43,486 nucleotides of DNA from DATILI01 sp035476635 (GTDB lineage: Bacteria > Pseudomonadota > Gammaproteobacteria > Burkholderiales > Burkholderiaceae_C). The notes beneath the pieces were generated by a model, which saw only the letters and a list, made by a program, of their open reading frames with translations, searched no databases and had not been told where the DNA came from. A program made the position numbers and the translations under genes. Positions 7,739 to 16,612 of the stretch are shown here, piece by piece. Position 1 is the stretch's first letter, and each line of letters begins with the position of its first letter. Where the stretch lies: the NCBI GenBank assembly GCA_035476635.1, contig DATILI010000226.1, positions 1 to 43,486 on the forward strand, in the 5' to 3' direction.

Positions 7739-8923
7739 CTAGCTGCCTTCGGTCGGGCGCTGAAGCGCCAGGCACAGGCACACCACCAGGGTCCCCGCCA
7801 ACATGTTGCTGCCACTGCCATGCGTGATGACGTTCTGCGTCAAGGACGCCAGCGCGAACGCCGCGGTTGCCGCCAATCCGGCGCCTGCCCACGCGCGCTC
7901 GCTACCCCTTCGCGTTCGCATCAGCGACGCAAACAGCCAGCCGGGAATCAGGAAAAGCGCGAGCACGCCTGAAATACCGAGCAATCCCCTTTTGGCCAGC
8001 GCGTCCAGATACTCGTTGTGGGCCACATTGAAACTCGACGCGTAGGCCGAAAGACTGCCAGACGCACGCTCGGCCTCCCGCAGCTTGATGAATCGGTCGC
8101 GTCCCACGCCAATCAGGGGCGAACTCAGGAACAAACCCCATGCACTTGAAAAATTCTCCAGGCGCGCCGTGTTGGAAGTGATTCGGTCTGCCATCGAGAC
8201 GCGGGCTCCCGTCACGCCGACGATCGTCATCAATGCCAGCAACGAAACCACGACCGCGCTGCGGCGCAGGCGACCCCGACCCCAGACAAAGAAGACCAGG
8301 AAAGGCAGGCTCAAGACCGCGAGCGTGGCAGTCAATGAGCCGCTCAGCATGCCTGCCAGCAGTGCCGCCGCCGTGCCAATCCAGAGCCAGGGCTTGTAGC
8401 GCGCCCAGCGCGCCGGCAGCCCCATGAGCAGCACAACGCACATCAGGCTCACCACAACCGCCATCACGCCGAACTGGATCGGATTCACGAACATGCCCAC
8501 GCGCGCCTCGTTGTTGACCAATCGGTCATACACCGCATAGCCCAACGCCGCGCCGGCGGCGGCGACCAGCAGGGCGATCAGCCAGGACGCCCGCAACGGG
8601 ACCCGCACCGCCACCAACACCACGATGGCCGCGACGACGAACCGTATCGGCTTGTCCATCTCGCGGAACGAACCGCCATGCACCATCACGCCGAGGCCAT
8701 ACACCAAGGCATAGCAGACAAAGCTGGCCGCCAGCCACGCGGCGTACCGGCTGGCCTCTTCATTGACGCGCGGCACGCCAGCGACCAATAGGCCCAGGGA
8801 CATGAACATGGCGATGGCCAGCCAGGCAGCGGGATAACCCTGAGGGATGAAGCTGCCAACCCAAATCAGACCAAGGCACACCGTCAGTGTTGAGCCCGGG
8901 AGTGACTCGTTAAACTTGCGCAT
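7739..8923 (-). CDS. O-antigen ligase/polymerase family membrane protein
   Basis: A 394-residue protein with about ten to twelve membrane helices and a periplasmic segment containing VGRDRFIKLREAE, then NVAHNEYLDALAKRGLLGISG. The H-N-E-Y-L motif marks the Wzy_C/WaaL superfamily (ligases and polymerases using undecaprenyl-linked sugars). Next to a core glycosyltransferase and opposite msbA, a role in attaching a glycan to lipid A-core is likely, but it could be a polymerase or a protein O-oligosaccharyltransferase. I use ATG 8923 (MRKFNESLP). The ORF also reads from 9001, which would add 26 residues and reach to within 12 bases of msbA. Confidence 0.8.
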   Translation of the reverse strand: MRKFNESLPGSTLTVCLGLIWVGSFIPQGYPAAWLAIAMFMSLGLLVAGVPRVNEEASRYAAWLAASFVCYALVYGLGVMVHGGSFREMDKPIRFVVAAIVVLVAVRVPLRASWLIALLVAAAGAALGYAVYDRLVNNEARVGMFVNPIQFGVMAVVVSLMCVVLLMGLPARWARYKPWLWIGTAAALLAGMLSGSLTATLAVLSLPFLVFFVWGRGRLRRSAVVVSLLALMTIVGVTGARVSMADRITSNTARLENFSSAWGLFLSSPLIGVGRDRFIKLREAERASGSLSAYASSFNVAHNEYLDALAKRGLLGISGVLALFLIPGWLFASLMRTRRGSERAWAGAGLAATAAFALASLTQNVITHGSGSNMLAGTLVVCLCLALQRPTEGS

Positions 8924-9012
8924 AAGCTCGGATTGTAATTTGGTGGCTGCGGCGCCGATCTCCGGCGGCAACACCCCGAAATACGACGACGCAGGACCCA
9001 TTTTCCAAGCGA

Positions 9013-10791
9013 ATGACCCCAGGCACCCCCCCCGTTCCCGCCGACAAGCTGGCGCAGCGCATGCGCCGGCTCCTGCCTTATTTTGGCAATGCGCGCCCGG
9101 CCTGGCTGCTGGCGTTCCTTGCGACGCTGGCTGGCGCGGCGACCGAGCCGCTGATCCCGGGCCTGCTCCAGCCTTTGCTCGACCGCGGTTTTCAACAGGA
9201 CGGGCTGGCGCTCTGGATGGTGCCGGCGGCCTTGATGCTGCTCTTCGGCTTGCGCGGGCTCTGCGGATTCATCGCCCAGTTCGCGCTCGCCAAGGTGGCC
9301 AATGACGGCATGCTCGCGCTGCGGCAAGCGCTGTTTGGCCGCATCCAGAACGCCGACATGAGCCTGTTCTCCCGCCAGTCCGCCAGCGCGCTTTCAAATA
9401 CCGTGGTCTACGAGGTGCAGAACGGCTCGGCCCTGCTGGTGCATGCGCTGCTGAGCCTGGTTCGCGACAGCCTGACGCTGATGGCATTGCTGGGCTACTT
9501 GCTCTACCTGAACTGGAAGCTCACGCTGATCGTGGCGGTGCTGTTTCCAGCCGTGGCGCTGGTGATGCGCACGCTGTCGCGCAGGCTGTACCGCCTTACC
9601 AAAGCCAGCCAGACCGCGACCGACAGCCTGGCGTATGTAGTTGAGGAAAACGTGCTGGCCCATCGCGTGGTGCGCCTGCACGCGGCCCAGGCATCGCAGG
9701 CAGAGCGCTTCCGCGCCTTGAGCGATGCCCTGCGCCGCCTGGCCATGAAATCCACCGCTGCTTCGGCCGCGATGACGCCCTTGACGCAAATGCTGGCGGC
9801 GGTGGCGTTGTCCACGGTGATCACCGTCGCCCTCTGGCAAAGCAGCAGCTCGGGCGTCACGGTGGGCAGCTTCGCGGCCTTCGTCACCGCCATGCTCATG
9901 CTGGTGGCGCCGATCAAGCATTTGTCCGAAGTGGCCAATCCGATCACGCGCGGCCTGGCTGCGCTGGAGCGCGGCCTGGACCTGATCGAACGTACGCCGG
10001 CGGAGTCAGGCGGCACGTACCACACGGCCAAAGCGCTGGGCCGAATCCGCTTCGAGGACGTGACCGTTCAATACACGAGCGACGCGCCGCCCGCGTTGAG
10101 CCAGCTCACACTGGACATCGAACCCGGTGAAGTGGTTGCGCTCGTCGGCCCCTCCGGGTCGGGCAAGACCACGCTGGTCAACTTGCTGCCGCGCTTCGTG
10201 CTCCCAGGCACCGGCAGGATCATCCTGGACGGACAGGACATCGCGCACTGGCAATTGGCCTCGCTGCGCCAGCAGTTCGCCATGGTGAACCAGGACGTGG
10301 TGATGCTCAATGACACGCTCGCCGCCAACGTGGCACTGGGCGGGGACCTGGACCGCGAACGGGTCACGCAATGTTTGAAGGCGGCCAATCTCGGCCAGCA
10401 TGTGGCCGGCCTGTCCCAGGGCATCGACACCCTGGTCGGCCACAATGCCACCCAGCTCTCCGGCGGGCAGCGGCAACGCCTGGCGATCGCGCGCGCTCTC
10501 TACAAGGACGCCCCGATCCTGATTCTCGACGAAGCCACTTCGGCGCTGGACACCGAGTCGGAGCGCCTGGTGCAGGATGCGCTGCAACGCCTGATGGCGG
10601 GACGCACGACGCTCATCATTGCGCACCGCCTTTCCACCATCGAGCATGCCGACCGCATTGTGGTCATGGCCGGCGGCCAGGTAGCAGAGCAAGGCAGCCA
10701 TGCCGAACTCGCCGCGCGGCGCGGCCTCTATGCCCGGCTGCACCAGTCGGGTTTTGCCGAAGACCAGAACAACATGGAGCCAGCCCAGTGA
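9013..10791 (+). CDS. msbA: Lipid A export ABC transporter MsbA
   Basis: A 592-residue half-transporter: six-helix membrane domain (about residues 25-320), then an ABC domain with Walker A GPSGSGKTTL, signature LSGGQRQRLAIARAL, Walker B ILILDEATSALD and the switch histidine in IIAHRLSTIEHAD. It flips lipid A-core across the inner membrane as a homodimer. It diverges from the O-antigen ligase-like gene, and its end overlaps the next gene by four bases (GTGA), so the two are coupled. LpxK, the usual neighbour in many proteobacteria, is not here. The assignment rests on length, motifs and LPS context; other type-1 lipid exporters look similar. Confidence 0.9.
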   Translation: MTPGTPPVPADKLAQRMRRLLPYFGNARPAWLLAFLATLAGAATEPLIPGLLQPLLDRGFQQDGLALWMVPAALMLLFGLRGLCGFIAQFALAKVANDGMLALRQALFGRIQNADMSLFSRQSASALSNTVVYEVQNGSALLVHALLSLVRDSLTLMALLGYLLYLNWKLTLIVAVLFPAVALVMRTLSRRLYRLTKASQTATDSLAYVVEENVLAHRVVRLHAAQASQAERFRALSDALRRLAMKSTAASAAMTPLTQMLAAVALSTVITVALWQSSSSGVTVGSFAAFVTAMLMLVAPIKHLSEVANPITRGLAALERGLDLIERTPAESGGTYHTAKALGRIRFEDVTVQYTSDAPPALSQLTLDIEPGEVVALVGPSGSGKTTLVNLLPRFVLPGTGRIILDGQDIAHWQLASLRQQFAMVNQDVVMLNDTLAANVALGGDLDRERVTQCLKAANLGQHVAGLSQGIDTLVGHNATQLSGGQRQRLAIARALYKDAPILILDEATSALDTESERLVQDALQRLMAGRTTLIIAHRLSTIEHADRIVVMAGGQVAEQGSHAELAARRGLYARLHQSGFAEDQNNMEPAQ

Positions 10792-11669
10792 GCCTGAACA
10801 GCAAGGCATCGATCAGCGGCTTTACCTTCATTCGCAACGGCGTGGAGCTCGGTTTCCCGTTCGAGGAATCGATTCGCTCGCTGCTGCCTTTGGTCGACGA
10901 GTTCGTCATCGCGGTTGGCGCCGGGCGCGACGATACGCTGGCGCGCATTCTGCGCATCAACGACACCAGGATCCGCATCATCGAGACCGTGTGGAACGAG
11001 CGCATGGCCGAACGCGGCTTTGTCTATGCGCAACAGAAGATGATCGCGCAATACGCCTGCACCGGCGACTGGGCCTTCTACCTCGAAGGCGATGAAGTGC
11101 TGCACCAAGACGAACTCCCGCGCATTCGCGCCAGTGTCGACCGGCACCATGCCAACCGCGCCGTGGAAGCGCTGGTCTTCGACTACCTGCACTTCTACGG
11201 CTCCCCAGAATGGCTGGCCATCAGCCCGGCGTGGTACCGGCGCGAATGCCGCCTGATCCGCAACACGATCCGCAGCTATGCGCCGGATGGGCAGTTCTGG
11301 GTGGTCATGGACAAGCATCGACGCGGTCGAACGCCCCAGGCGGCGCTGGCAGACGCCCACATCTACCACTATGGGCACGTGCGCCGGCTGGACTACATGC
11401 AGCAGAAGATGAACCAGGTCAGCCGCTACTGGTCTGGTGCGCCTCCCAAGGTCGACTACGCAAAGATCGACCCGCAGTCGCTACGCCGCTTCGAGGGAAC
11501 GCACCCGGCCATCATGGCCCAATGGCTGGCTCACGAAGCGCAGGCGAGCTTCACGCCCTCCCCCGACCATGCGCTCACGCGCCGTGAGAAGAAGCACCGC
11601 CTCGCCATGAAACTGGAACGCCTGTTCGGCTGGGACCTGAGCCACAAGCACTACAAGCTCGTGGCCTGA
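10788..11669 (+). CDS. Glycosyltransferase-like protein, family 2 fold
   Basis: A 293-residue protein starting at GTG 10788, overlapping the msbA stop as GTGA. The upstream part of the same reading frame is a shadow of msbA. Features: FIRNGVELGFPFEESIRSLL followed by DEFVIAVGAGRDDTLARI, as in GT2 nucleotide-binding halves, then FYLEGDEVLHQDEL where the metal-binding acidic motif of GT2 enzymes would be. The rest is basic and aromatic-rich. Coupling to msbA suggests it decorates the LPS core on the cytoplasmic face. I do not know its sugar, and there is no gene symbol I trust. Confidence 0.75.
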   Translation: MSLNSKASISGFTFIRNGVELGFPFEESIRSLLPLVDEFVIAVGAGRDDTLARILRINDTRIRIIETVWNERMAERGFVYAQQKMIAQYACTGDWAFYLEGDEVLHQDELPRIRASVDRHHANRAVEALVFDYLHFYGSPEWLAISPAWYRRECRLIRNTIRSYAPDGQFWVVMDKHRRGRTPQAALADAHIYHYGHVRRLDYMQQKMNQVSRYWSGAPPKVDYAKIDPQSLRRFEGTHPAIMAQWLAHEAQASFTPSPDHALTRREKKHRLAMKLERLFGWDLSHKHYKLVA

Positions 11670-11673
11670 GTCC

Positions 11674-13161
11674 TCAAAGCAACACGATGTCGTAGTGCTC
11701 CTGCCCCATCGCTGCCTCGCTTTGCAGCGAGATCGGCTTGCCGATGAAGTCGGACAGGCCGGCCAGATGCTGGCTTTCCTCGTCCAGGAACATCTCCACA
11801 ACTTGCGGCGAAGCCACGACACGGAACTCGCGCGGGTTGAACTGCCGGGCTTCGCGCAGGATTTCACGCAGGATGTCATAGGCCACGCTGCGCGCGGTCT
11901 TCACGCTGCCCTTGCCCTGGCACACGGCGCAGGGCTCGCACAGCATATGGGCCAGCGATTCGCGCGTGCGCTTGCGCGTCATCTCCACCAGCCCCAGTTG
12001 CGAGAAGCCGCCGATCATGGTCTTGACCCGGTCCCGTGCGAGCTGCTTGCGGAACTCGGCAAGCACGGCTTCGCGGTGGTCTTCGCGCGTCATGTCGATA
12101 AAGTCGACGATCACAATGCCGCCCAGGTTGCGCAAGCGCAGCTGGCGCGCAATCGCCAGAGCCGCCTCCAGGTTGGTCTTGAAGATCGTGTCGTCGAAAT
12201 TGCGGGCACCGACAAAGCCACCCGTGTTCACGTCGATGGTGGTCAGGGCTTCGGTCTGGTCGACGATCAGATAGCCCCCTGACTTCAGCTCCACCCGCCG
12301 GCCCAGTGCCTTGGCCACCTCTTCGTCGATGCCGAACAGGTCGAAAATCGGGCGCTCGCCCTTGTAGTGTTGCAATTTTTCAGCTGCAGCCGGCATGAAT
12401 TCGCGGCCGAAGGCCATCAGGCTTGCAAACTGCTCGCGGGAATCGATGCGGATTGCCTGCGTGGCCTCGCTCACCAAGTCGCGCAACACGCGCTGCAGCA
12501 GGCTCAAGTCCTGGTGCAGCAACGATTTTGGCGGCATGCGCAGCGACGCCTCCTTGATGCGTGCCCAGGCCTTGCGCAGGTAGGCGATATCGTCGGCCAG
12601 CTCGGCATCGGTCGAATCCTCGCCATTGGTGCGCAGGATAAAGCCGCCGCCCTGGTCGCCCACCAAGGCGACAAGGCGCGCACGCAAGGCCTCGCGCTGC
12701 TGGGACGGGATTTTCTGGGACACGCCCACATGGTCGTCCTGCGGCAAGAACACCAGCAGCCGGCCTGCGATGCTGATCTGGGTCGACAGCCGCGCGCCCT
12801 TGGTGCCGATCGCGTCCTTGACGACCTGCACCATCAGCGCCTGGCCTTCGAATACCTGCTTCTCGATGGGGACCGCGGGCTGGGTATTGCGTGGGCTGCC
12901 TGCCACTTCCTCGGAGGTCTTCGGCCCCGCGAAAGCCGACATCAGGTCCGCCACGTGCAGGAACGCCGCGCGTTCCAGGCCGATGTCAATGAATGCCGAT
13001 TGCATGCCGGGCAGCACGCGCGCCACCTTGCCGAGGTAGACATTGCCCACCAGTCCCCGCTCCAGGGGCCGCTCCACATGCAGTTCCTGCACGGCGCTGT
13101 TTTCCACCACCGCCACGCGCGTCTCCTGTGGCGACCAGTTGATCAGGATATCTTGCTGCAT
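11674..13161 (-). CDS. rng: Ribonuclease G
   Basis: A 495-residue RNase E/G family endoribonuclease without the long RNase E C-terminal scaffold. An S1 domain lies near the N-terminus (GNVYLGKVARVLPGMQSAFIDIG). The catalytic DNase I-like region has TIDVNTGGFVG and IVIVDFIDM with its two metal-binding aspartates, and a zinc-link CEPCAVCQGKG joins the dimer. It matures the 5' end of 16S rRNA and degrades some mRNAs. It is the last gene of the leftward housekeeping operon, 37 bases after maf, a classic maf-rng pairing. It converges with the glycosyltransferase gene, with only four bases between stops and no visible terminator. Confidence 0.95.
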   Translation of the reverse strand: MQQDILINWSPQETRVAVVENSAVQELHVERPLERGLVGNVYLGKVARVLPGMQSAFIDIGLERAAFLHVADLMSAFAGPKTSEEVAGSPRNTQPAVPIEKQVFEGQALMVQVVKDAIGTKGARLSTQISIAGRLLVFLPQDDHVGVSQKIPSQQREALRARLVALVGDQGGGFILRTNGEDSTDAELADDIAYLRKAWARIKEASLRMPPKSLLHQDLSLLQRVLRDLVSEATQAIRIDSREQFASLMAFGREFMPAAAEKLQHYKGERPIFDLFGIDEEVAKALGRRVELKSGGYLIVDQTEALTTIDVNTGGFVGARNFDDTIFKTNLEAALAIARQLRLRNLGGIVIVDFIDMTREDHREAVLAEFRKQLARDRVKTMIGGFSQLGLVEMTRKRTRESLAHMLCEPCAVCQGKGSVKTARSVAYDILREILREARQFNPREFRVVASPQVVEMFLDEESQHLAGLSDFIGKPISLQSEAAMGQEHYDIVLL

Positions 13162-13198
13162 CGCTTTTTATGTTCCTGAGCAGTAAAGAGAAGGAAAC

Positions 13199-13810
13199 CT
13201 AGACCGTAAAGCCGAACCCGCGCAGCAGTTGCGCCGTCTCGTACATCGGCAGCCCCATGATGCCAGAGTACGAACCGCTGAGGCGCGAAACAAATGCAGC
13301 GGCCCGGCCCTGCACCGCATAGGCGCCAGCCTTGCCCATGGGCTCGCCGCTGCCCACATAGGCGCTGATCTGGCGGCCGCCGATGGGCGCGAACGTGACG
13401 CGTGAATCGCTCAAGGCCTCGCGCCGCTTGCGGCCTTGCTGGATTGCCACCGCGGTGAGCACGCGGTGGGTGGTGCCGGAAAGCGCACGCAGCATGCGCG
13501 CCGCATCCGCCTCGTCCGCGGGCTTGCCGTAGATACGCCGGCCCAATGCCACGGTGGTGTCCGAGCAAAGAATCGGCGCTGCGGGCAGGCCTCGGCGCTG
13601 CATGCGCTGCAAGGCCGCGTCCAGCTTCAGGCCGGTGACCCGTTTCACGTAATGCGTGGGCGACTCGTTGCCGAGGATGGCTTCCAGCCCTTCCGAATCT
13701 TCATCGGCATCGGGCAGCAGGAGTTCATGGCGCACACCGAGCTGCTCCAGCAACTGGCGTCGTCTTGGGCTCTGCGAAGCGAGATAGATGAATTGGGGTG
13801 AAACAGTCAT
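13199..13810 (-). CDS. Maf-type nucleotide pyrophosphatase (YhdE group)
   Basis: A 203-residue Maf/Ham1-fold protein. It opens with YLASQSPRRRQLLEQLG, the family signature, followed by CSDTTVALGRRIYGKP and the C-terminal SGSYSGIMGLPMYET. The last motif is typical of the YhdE group, which hydrolyses dTTP, UTP and modified pyrimidine triphosphates, and it sits next to rng as in many genomes. Some Maf relatives (YceF) prefer 7-methyl-GTP, so the substrate is an inference. Its start overlaps the rlmH stop by four bases. Confidence 0.92.
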   Translation of the reverse strand: MTVSPQFIYLASQSPRRRQLLEQLGVRHELLLPDADEDSEGLEAILGNESPTHYVKRVTGLKLDAALQRMQRRGLPAAPILCSDTTVALGRRIYGKPADEADAARMLRALSGTTHRVLTAVAIQQGRKRREALSDSRVTFAPIGGRQISAYVGSGEPMGKAGAYAVQGRAAAFVSRLSGSYSGIMGLPMYETAQLLRGFGFTV

Positions 13811-14274
13811 TCGCGGTGGTAGGGATGGTTGGCGTTCAAGGACCAGGCGCGGTAGAGCTGTTCGATCAGCAGCACCCGAACCATGGCATGCGGCAGCGTC
13901 AGGTCAGACAGGCGCACGCGCTCATGTGCTTGCTGCTTGAAGCCGGGGTCAAGGCCATCGGGGCCGCCGATCACCAGCGCCACATCATCGCCGTCCTGCT
14001 GCCAGCGCTTGACTTTCGCTGCCAGCGCCACGGTGGTCAATGCGGTGCCGCGCTCATCGAGCACGACCACGCGCGCACCCTTGGGGATGGCGGCCTCGAT
14101 GCGCGCACGCTCGGCGGCATACAAGGTTTCCAGGCTCTTGGAACCGCGCGGCTCGGTCTTGACCGCCTTGCATTCCACGCGCAGCTCAGCGGGGAAGCGC
14201 TTCGCGTAGTCGTCGTAGGCGGTGCGTGCCCAGTCTGGCATGCGCTGGCCGACGGCCACGATCACCAGCTTCAT
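13807..14274 (-). CDS. rlmH: 23S rRNA (pseudouridine1915-N3)-methyltransferase RlmH
   Basis: A 155-residue SPOUT methyltransferase of the usual length. KLVIVAVGQRMPDW at the start, VVLDERGTALT, the SAM-binding loop VIGGPDGLDPG and the C-terminal YRAWSLNANHPYHRE are all standard for RlmH. It methylates pseudouridine 1915 in helix 69 after subunit joining. It lies 13 bases after rsfS, another ribosome-associated gene, a conserved pairing. Confidence 0.97.
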   Translation of the reverse strand: MKLVIVAVGQRMPDWARTAYDDYAKRFPAELRVECKAVKTEPRGSKSLETLYAAERARIEAAIPKGARVVVLDERGTALTTVALAAKVKRWQQDGDDVALVIGGPDGLDPGFKQQAHERVRLSDLTLPHAMVRVLLIEQLYRAWSLNANHPYHRE

Positions 14275-14287
14275 GCGCGCTCAAGCG

Positions 14288-15061
14288 TCAGGCTTTGCGC
14301 GGCGCGGGCTTCTTCGGCGATGTCTTGGCCGCGGGCTTGGCGACGGACTTGGGCGCAGTTTTCGGCGCGGTTTTCGGTGCGGTCTTGGCCGCGGATTTGG
14401 CCGCGGTCTTGGCGACTGCCTTGGCTGGTGCTTTTACGGCAGTCTTTGCGCCAGTCTTTACGGCAGTCTTCCCGGCGACCTTCTTGGCAGGCGCCGCAGC
14501 AACAACACCGGCGATCGGCCGCGCCTCGGCCATGGGCGGACGCGCTGCCTCTTTCTTGGCGGAGCTCACGCGCCGGATCGAAAGCGATGGCTTCTTCGCC
14601 GCGCCGCCGGTCTTGGCGGCATCCTTGCCGGCCGTCTTGCCCGCCGTCTTCCTGGCTGGCGCCTTCTCCACCATGGCCTCGATTGGCTTGGGCGCGCCGA
14701 ACTTCAGGCGCACCGGCTTCTCGCCCCAGAGCTCTTCCAGGTGGTAGTACTGGCGAAACGCGGGCTGCATGATGTGGGCCACGGCCGCGCCGCAATCCAC
14801 GATGATCCACTCGCCGTTTTCTTCACCTTCCACACGCGGCTTGCCGAAACCGGCGTCGCGCACGGCATCGCGCACGCTGGCTGCCAATGCCTTGGTCTGG
14901 CGATTGGATGTGCCGGAAGCGATGATCACGCGCTCGAACAAGGGGGAAAGATGCTCGGTATTGAAGACCTGGATGTCTTGCCCCTTGACGTCCTCCAATC
15001 CATCGATGATGGAACGCTGGAGTTTCTGGATGTCTTTTTTGGCGGCGGTTTCGGTAGTCAT
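14288..15061 (-). CDS. rsfS: Ribosomal silencing factor RsfS with a long H1-like tail
   Basis: A 257-residue protein. Residues 10-118 are a normal RsfS domain (DIQKLQRSIIDGLEDVKGQD, VIIASGTSNRQTKALA, EWIIVDCGAAVAHIM, YYHLEELWG). RsfS binds uL14 on the large subunit and blocks subunit joining when nutrients are scarce. From about residue 125 to the end is a low-complexity tail of Lys, Ala, Pro and Thr with repeated AKT/APKT units, as in histone H1-like proteins; most RsfS proteins stop near 105-130. The ORF runs 82 codons further upstream, but the first RsfS-like Met is ATG 15061, which overlaps the nadD stop as TGATG. The repeats may vary in number between strains. Confidence 0.92.
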   Translation of the reverse strand: MTTETAAKKDIQKLQRSIIDGLEDVKGQDIQVFNTEHLSPLFERVIIASGTSNRQTKALAASVRDAVRDAGFGKPRVEGEENGEWIIVDCGAAVAHIMQPAFRQYYHLEELWGEKPVRLKFGAPKPIEAMVEKAPARKTAGKTAGKDAAKTGGAAKKPSLSIRRVSSAKKEAARPPMAEARPIAGVVAAAPAKKVAGKTAVKTGAKTAVKAPAKAVAKTAAKSAAKTAPKTAPKTAPKSVAKPAAKTSPKKPAPRKA

Positions 15062-15660
15062 CAAGCAGTTTGGTAGAGGTGATGCTGCGCAATATAGCGC
15101 GCAACGGGGCCGGGAACCAGTGGGTCGATTCCCAAGCGGGACGCCACACGCGAGCGAATTTCGGTCGCGCTCACAGGCATGGCGGGAAGCTGCAGGCGCA
15201 GAAAACGGCCTTGCGGCAGTTTGGAAGGGTCGAATTGCGGTTCGGTGCCCGCAGCTTGGACGCGCCCAGCTATGCAAATTATAGCAGCCTCCAGAACCGC
15301 CTCCCACTCATGCCATTGGGTCAGCGCCAAGGCCTGGTCTTCGCCGATGATCAGCGCCAGCGTGGCGCTCGGTTCCTCGGCCTGCAGCTCGCGCAAGGTG
15401 TCGATGGTGTAGGTGGGGCCGCTGCGGCGAATCTCGCGCCCGTCGACCGCCACACCGGGCATTCCGCCAAAGGCCAGCTCCGCCATCGCCAGCCGATGCG
15501 GTGCGGGGCTCAGCGCACGCGGCTTGTGCCAGGCTTGCCCGGTGGGAAAGACCCGCAGGGCATCGAGTTGCAATTGCTCGAATGCAGCCGCGATCAGCGC
15601 CACGTGGGCGCTATGGGGCGGATCGAAGGCGCCACCGAAAACGCCGATTCTCAAACCCAC
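15061..15660 (-). CDS. nadD: Nicotinate-nucleotide adenylyltransferase NadD
   Basis: A 199-residue nucleotidyltransferase. GVFGGAFDPPHSAHV carries the HxGH-type motif (here HSAH), IIGEDQALALTQWHEW is the middle signature, and VSATEIRSRV is the ISSTxIR equivalent. It joins nicotinate mononucleotide and ATP in NAD synthesis. The start needs care: GTG 15660 (MGLRIG) overlaps hemF by ten bases. TTG 15654, which overlaps the hemF stop as TTGA and follows AGGGAG by five bases, would begin closer to the family norm. It is followed by rsfS with a one-base overlap, the common nadD-rsfS-rlmH arrangement. Confidence 0.95.
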   Translation of the reverse strand: MGLRIGVFGGAFDPPHSAHVALIAAAFEQLQLDALRVFPTGQAWHKPRALSPAPHRLAMAELAFGGMPGVAVDGREIRRSGPTYTIDTLRELQAEEPSATLALIIGEDQALALTQWHEWEAVLEAAIICIAGRVQAAGTEPQFDPSKLPQGRFLRLQLPAMPVSATEIRSRVASRLGIDPLVPGPVARYIAQHHLYQTA

Positions 15661-16583
15661 TCCCTGCGCACGAGAAAGCGTGAGAGCAGCGCATGCTCGG
15701 CCGAACCCGCATCGTCCTGGCGCTGGTAACTCCAGCTGGCCAGCGGCGGCATGGACATGAGAATGGATTCCGTGCGACCACCCGACTGCAGGCCGAAGTG
15801 CGTGCCGCGGTCCCAGACCAGGTTGAATTCCACATAGCGGCCGCGCCGGTAGAGCTGGAAGTCCCGCTCGCGCTCGCCGTAAGGCGCCTGCCTGCGGCGC
15901 TCGACGATGGGCAGATAGGCCTGCAGGAAGGCATCGCCCACCGCGCGCGTCAGCGCAAAGCTTTCGTCAAAGCCCAGCTCGGAAAAGTCGTCGAAGAACA
16001 CGCCGCCGATGCCGCGCTGCTCGTCCCGGTGCTTGAGGAAGAAATAGGTGTCGCACCACTGTTTGAAGCGCGGGTACTTGTCGCTTCCAAACGGCGCCAG
16101 CGCATCACGGCAGGTGGCGTGGAAATGCACTGCGTCTTCTTCAAAGCCATAGCAGGGCGTCAAGTCCATGCCGCCGCCAAACCAGCAGACCGGCGCCTGG
16201 CCCGGCGGCGTCGCGGCGATCATGCGCACATTCATATGCACCGTGGGCACATAGGGGTTGCGCGGATGAAACACCAGCGATACGCCCATCGCCTCGAATG
16301 GCGCGCCAGCAAGCTCGGGCCGATGCTGCGTGGCGGAGGGCGGCAGCTTCGGCCCGCGCACGTGGGAGAAGCCGCAGCCGGCACGCTCGAACACTGCGCC
16401 CTGCTCCAGGATCCTGGTCAGGCCAGAACCCTGCAGGGGCTCGCCAGGCGGTTTTTGCCATGCATCGCTCAGGAATTGCGCGCCATCCAGCGCGGCGATC
16501 GCGCCGGTGATGCGTTCCTGCAATTGCAGCAGATAGGCACGTACGCGGTCCTGCTGGGAAGTCTCGGGCGTCGAATCGCTCAT
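15651..16583 (-). CDS. hemF: Oxygen-dependent coproporphyrinogen III oxidase HemF
   Basis: A 310-residue enzyme that oxidatively decarboxylates coproporphyrinogen III in heme synthesis. Family motifs are plain: GCGFSHVRG, YVPTVHMNVRMI, VCWFGGGMDLTPCYGFEED, GVFFDDFSELGF and YVEFNLVWDRGTHFGLQSGGR. I start at ATG 16583 (MSDSTPE). An in-frame ATG at 16613, overlapping the purD stop as TGATG, would add ten residues and cannot be excluded. Needing O2, it fits an aerobic lifestyle. Confidence 0.95.
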   Translation of the reverse strand: MSDSTPETSQQDRVRAYLLQLQERITGAIAALDGAQFLSDAWQKPPGEPLQGSGLTRILEQGAVFERAGCGFSHVRGPKLPPSATQHRPELAGAPFEAMGVSLVFHPRNPYVPTVHMNVRMIAATPPGQAPVCWFGGGMDLTPCYGFEEDAVHFHATCRDALAPFGSDKYPRFKQWCDTYFFLKHRDEQRGIGGVFFDDFSELGFDESFALTRAVGDAFLQAYLPIVERRRQAPYGERERDFQLYRRGRYVEFNLVWDRGTHFGLQSGGRTESILMSMPPLASWSYQRQDDAGSAEHALLSRFLVRREWV

Positions 16584-16612
16584 TCCGTTTTCATTTCGCT
16601 GCAGGCGACGCA

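Noticed and set aside
14300..14660. Tandem-repeat DNA that might be a CRISPR or satellite array
   Set aside because: The repeats are short codon-phased units for AKT/APKT in the RsfS tail, with no spacers.
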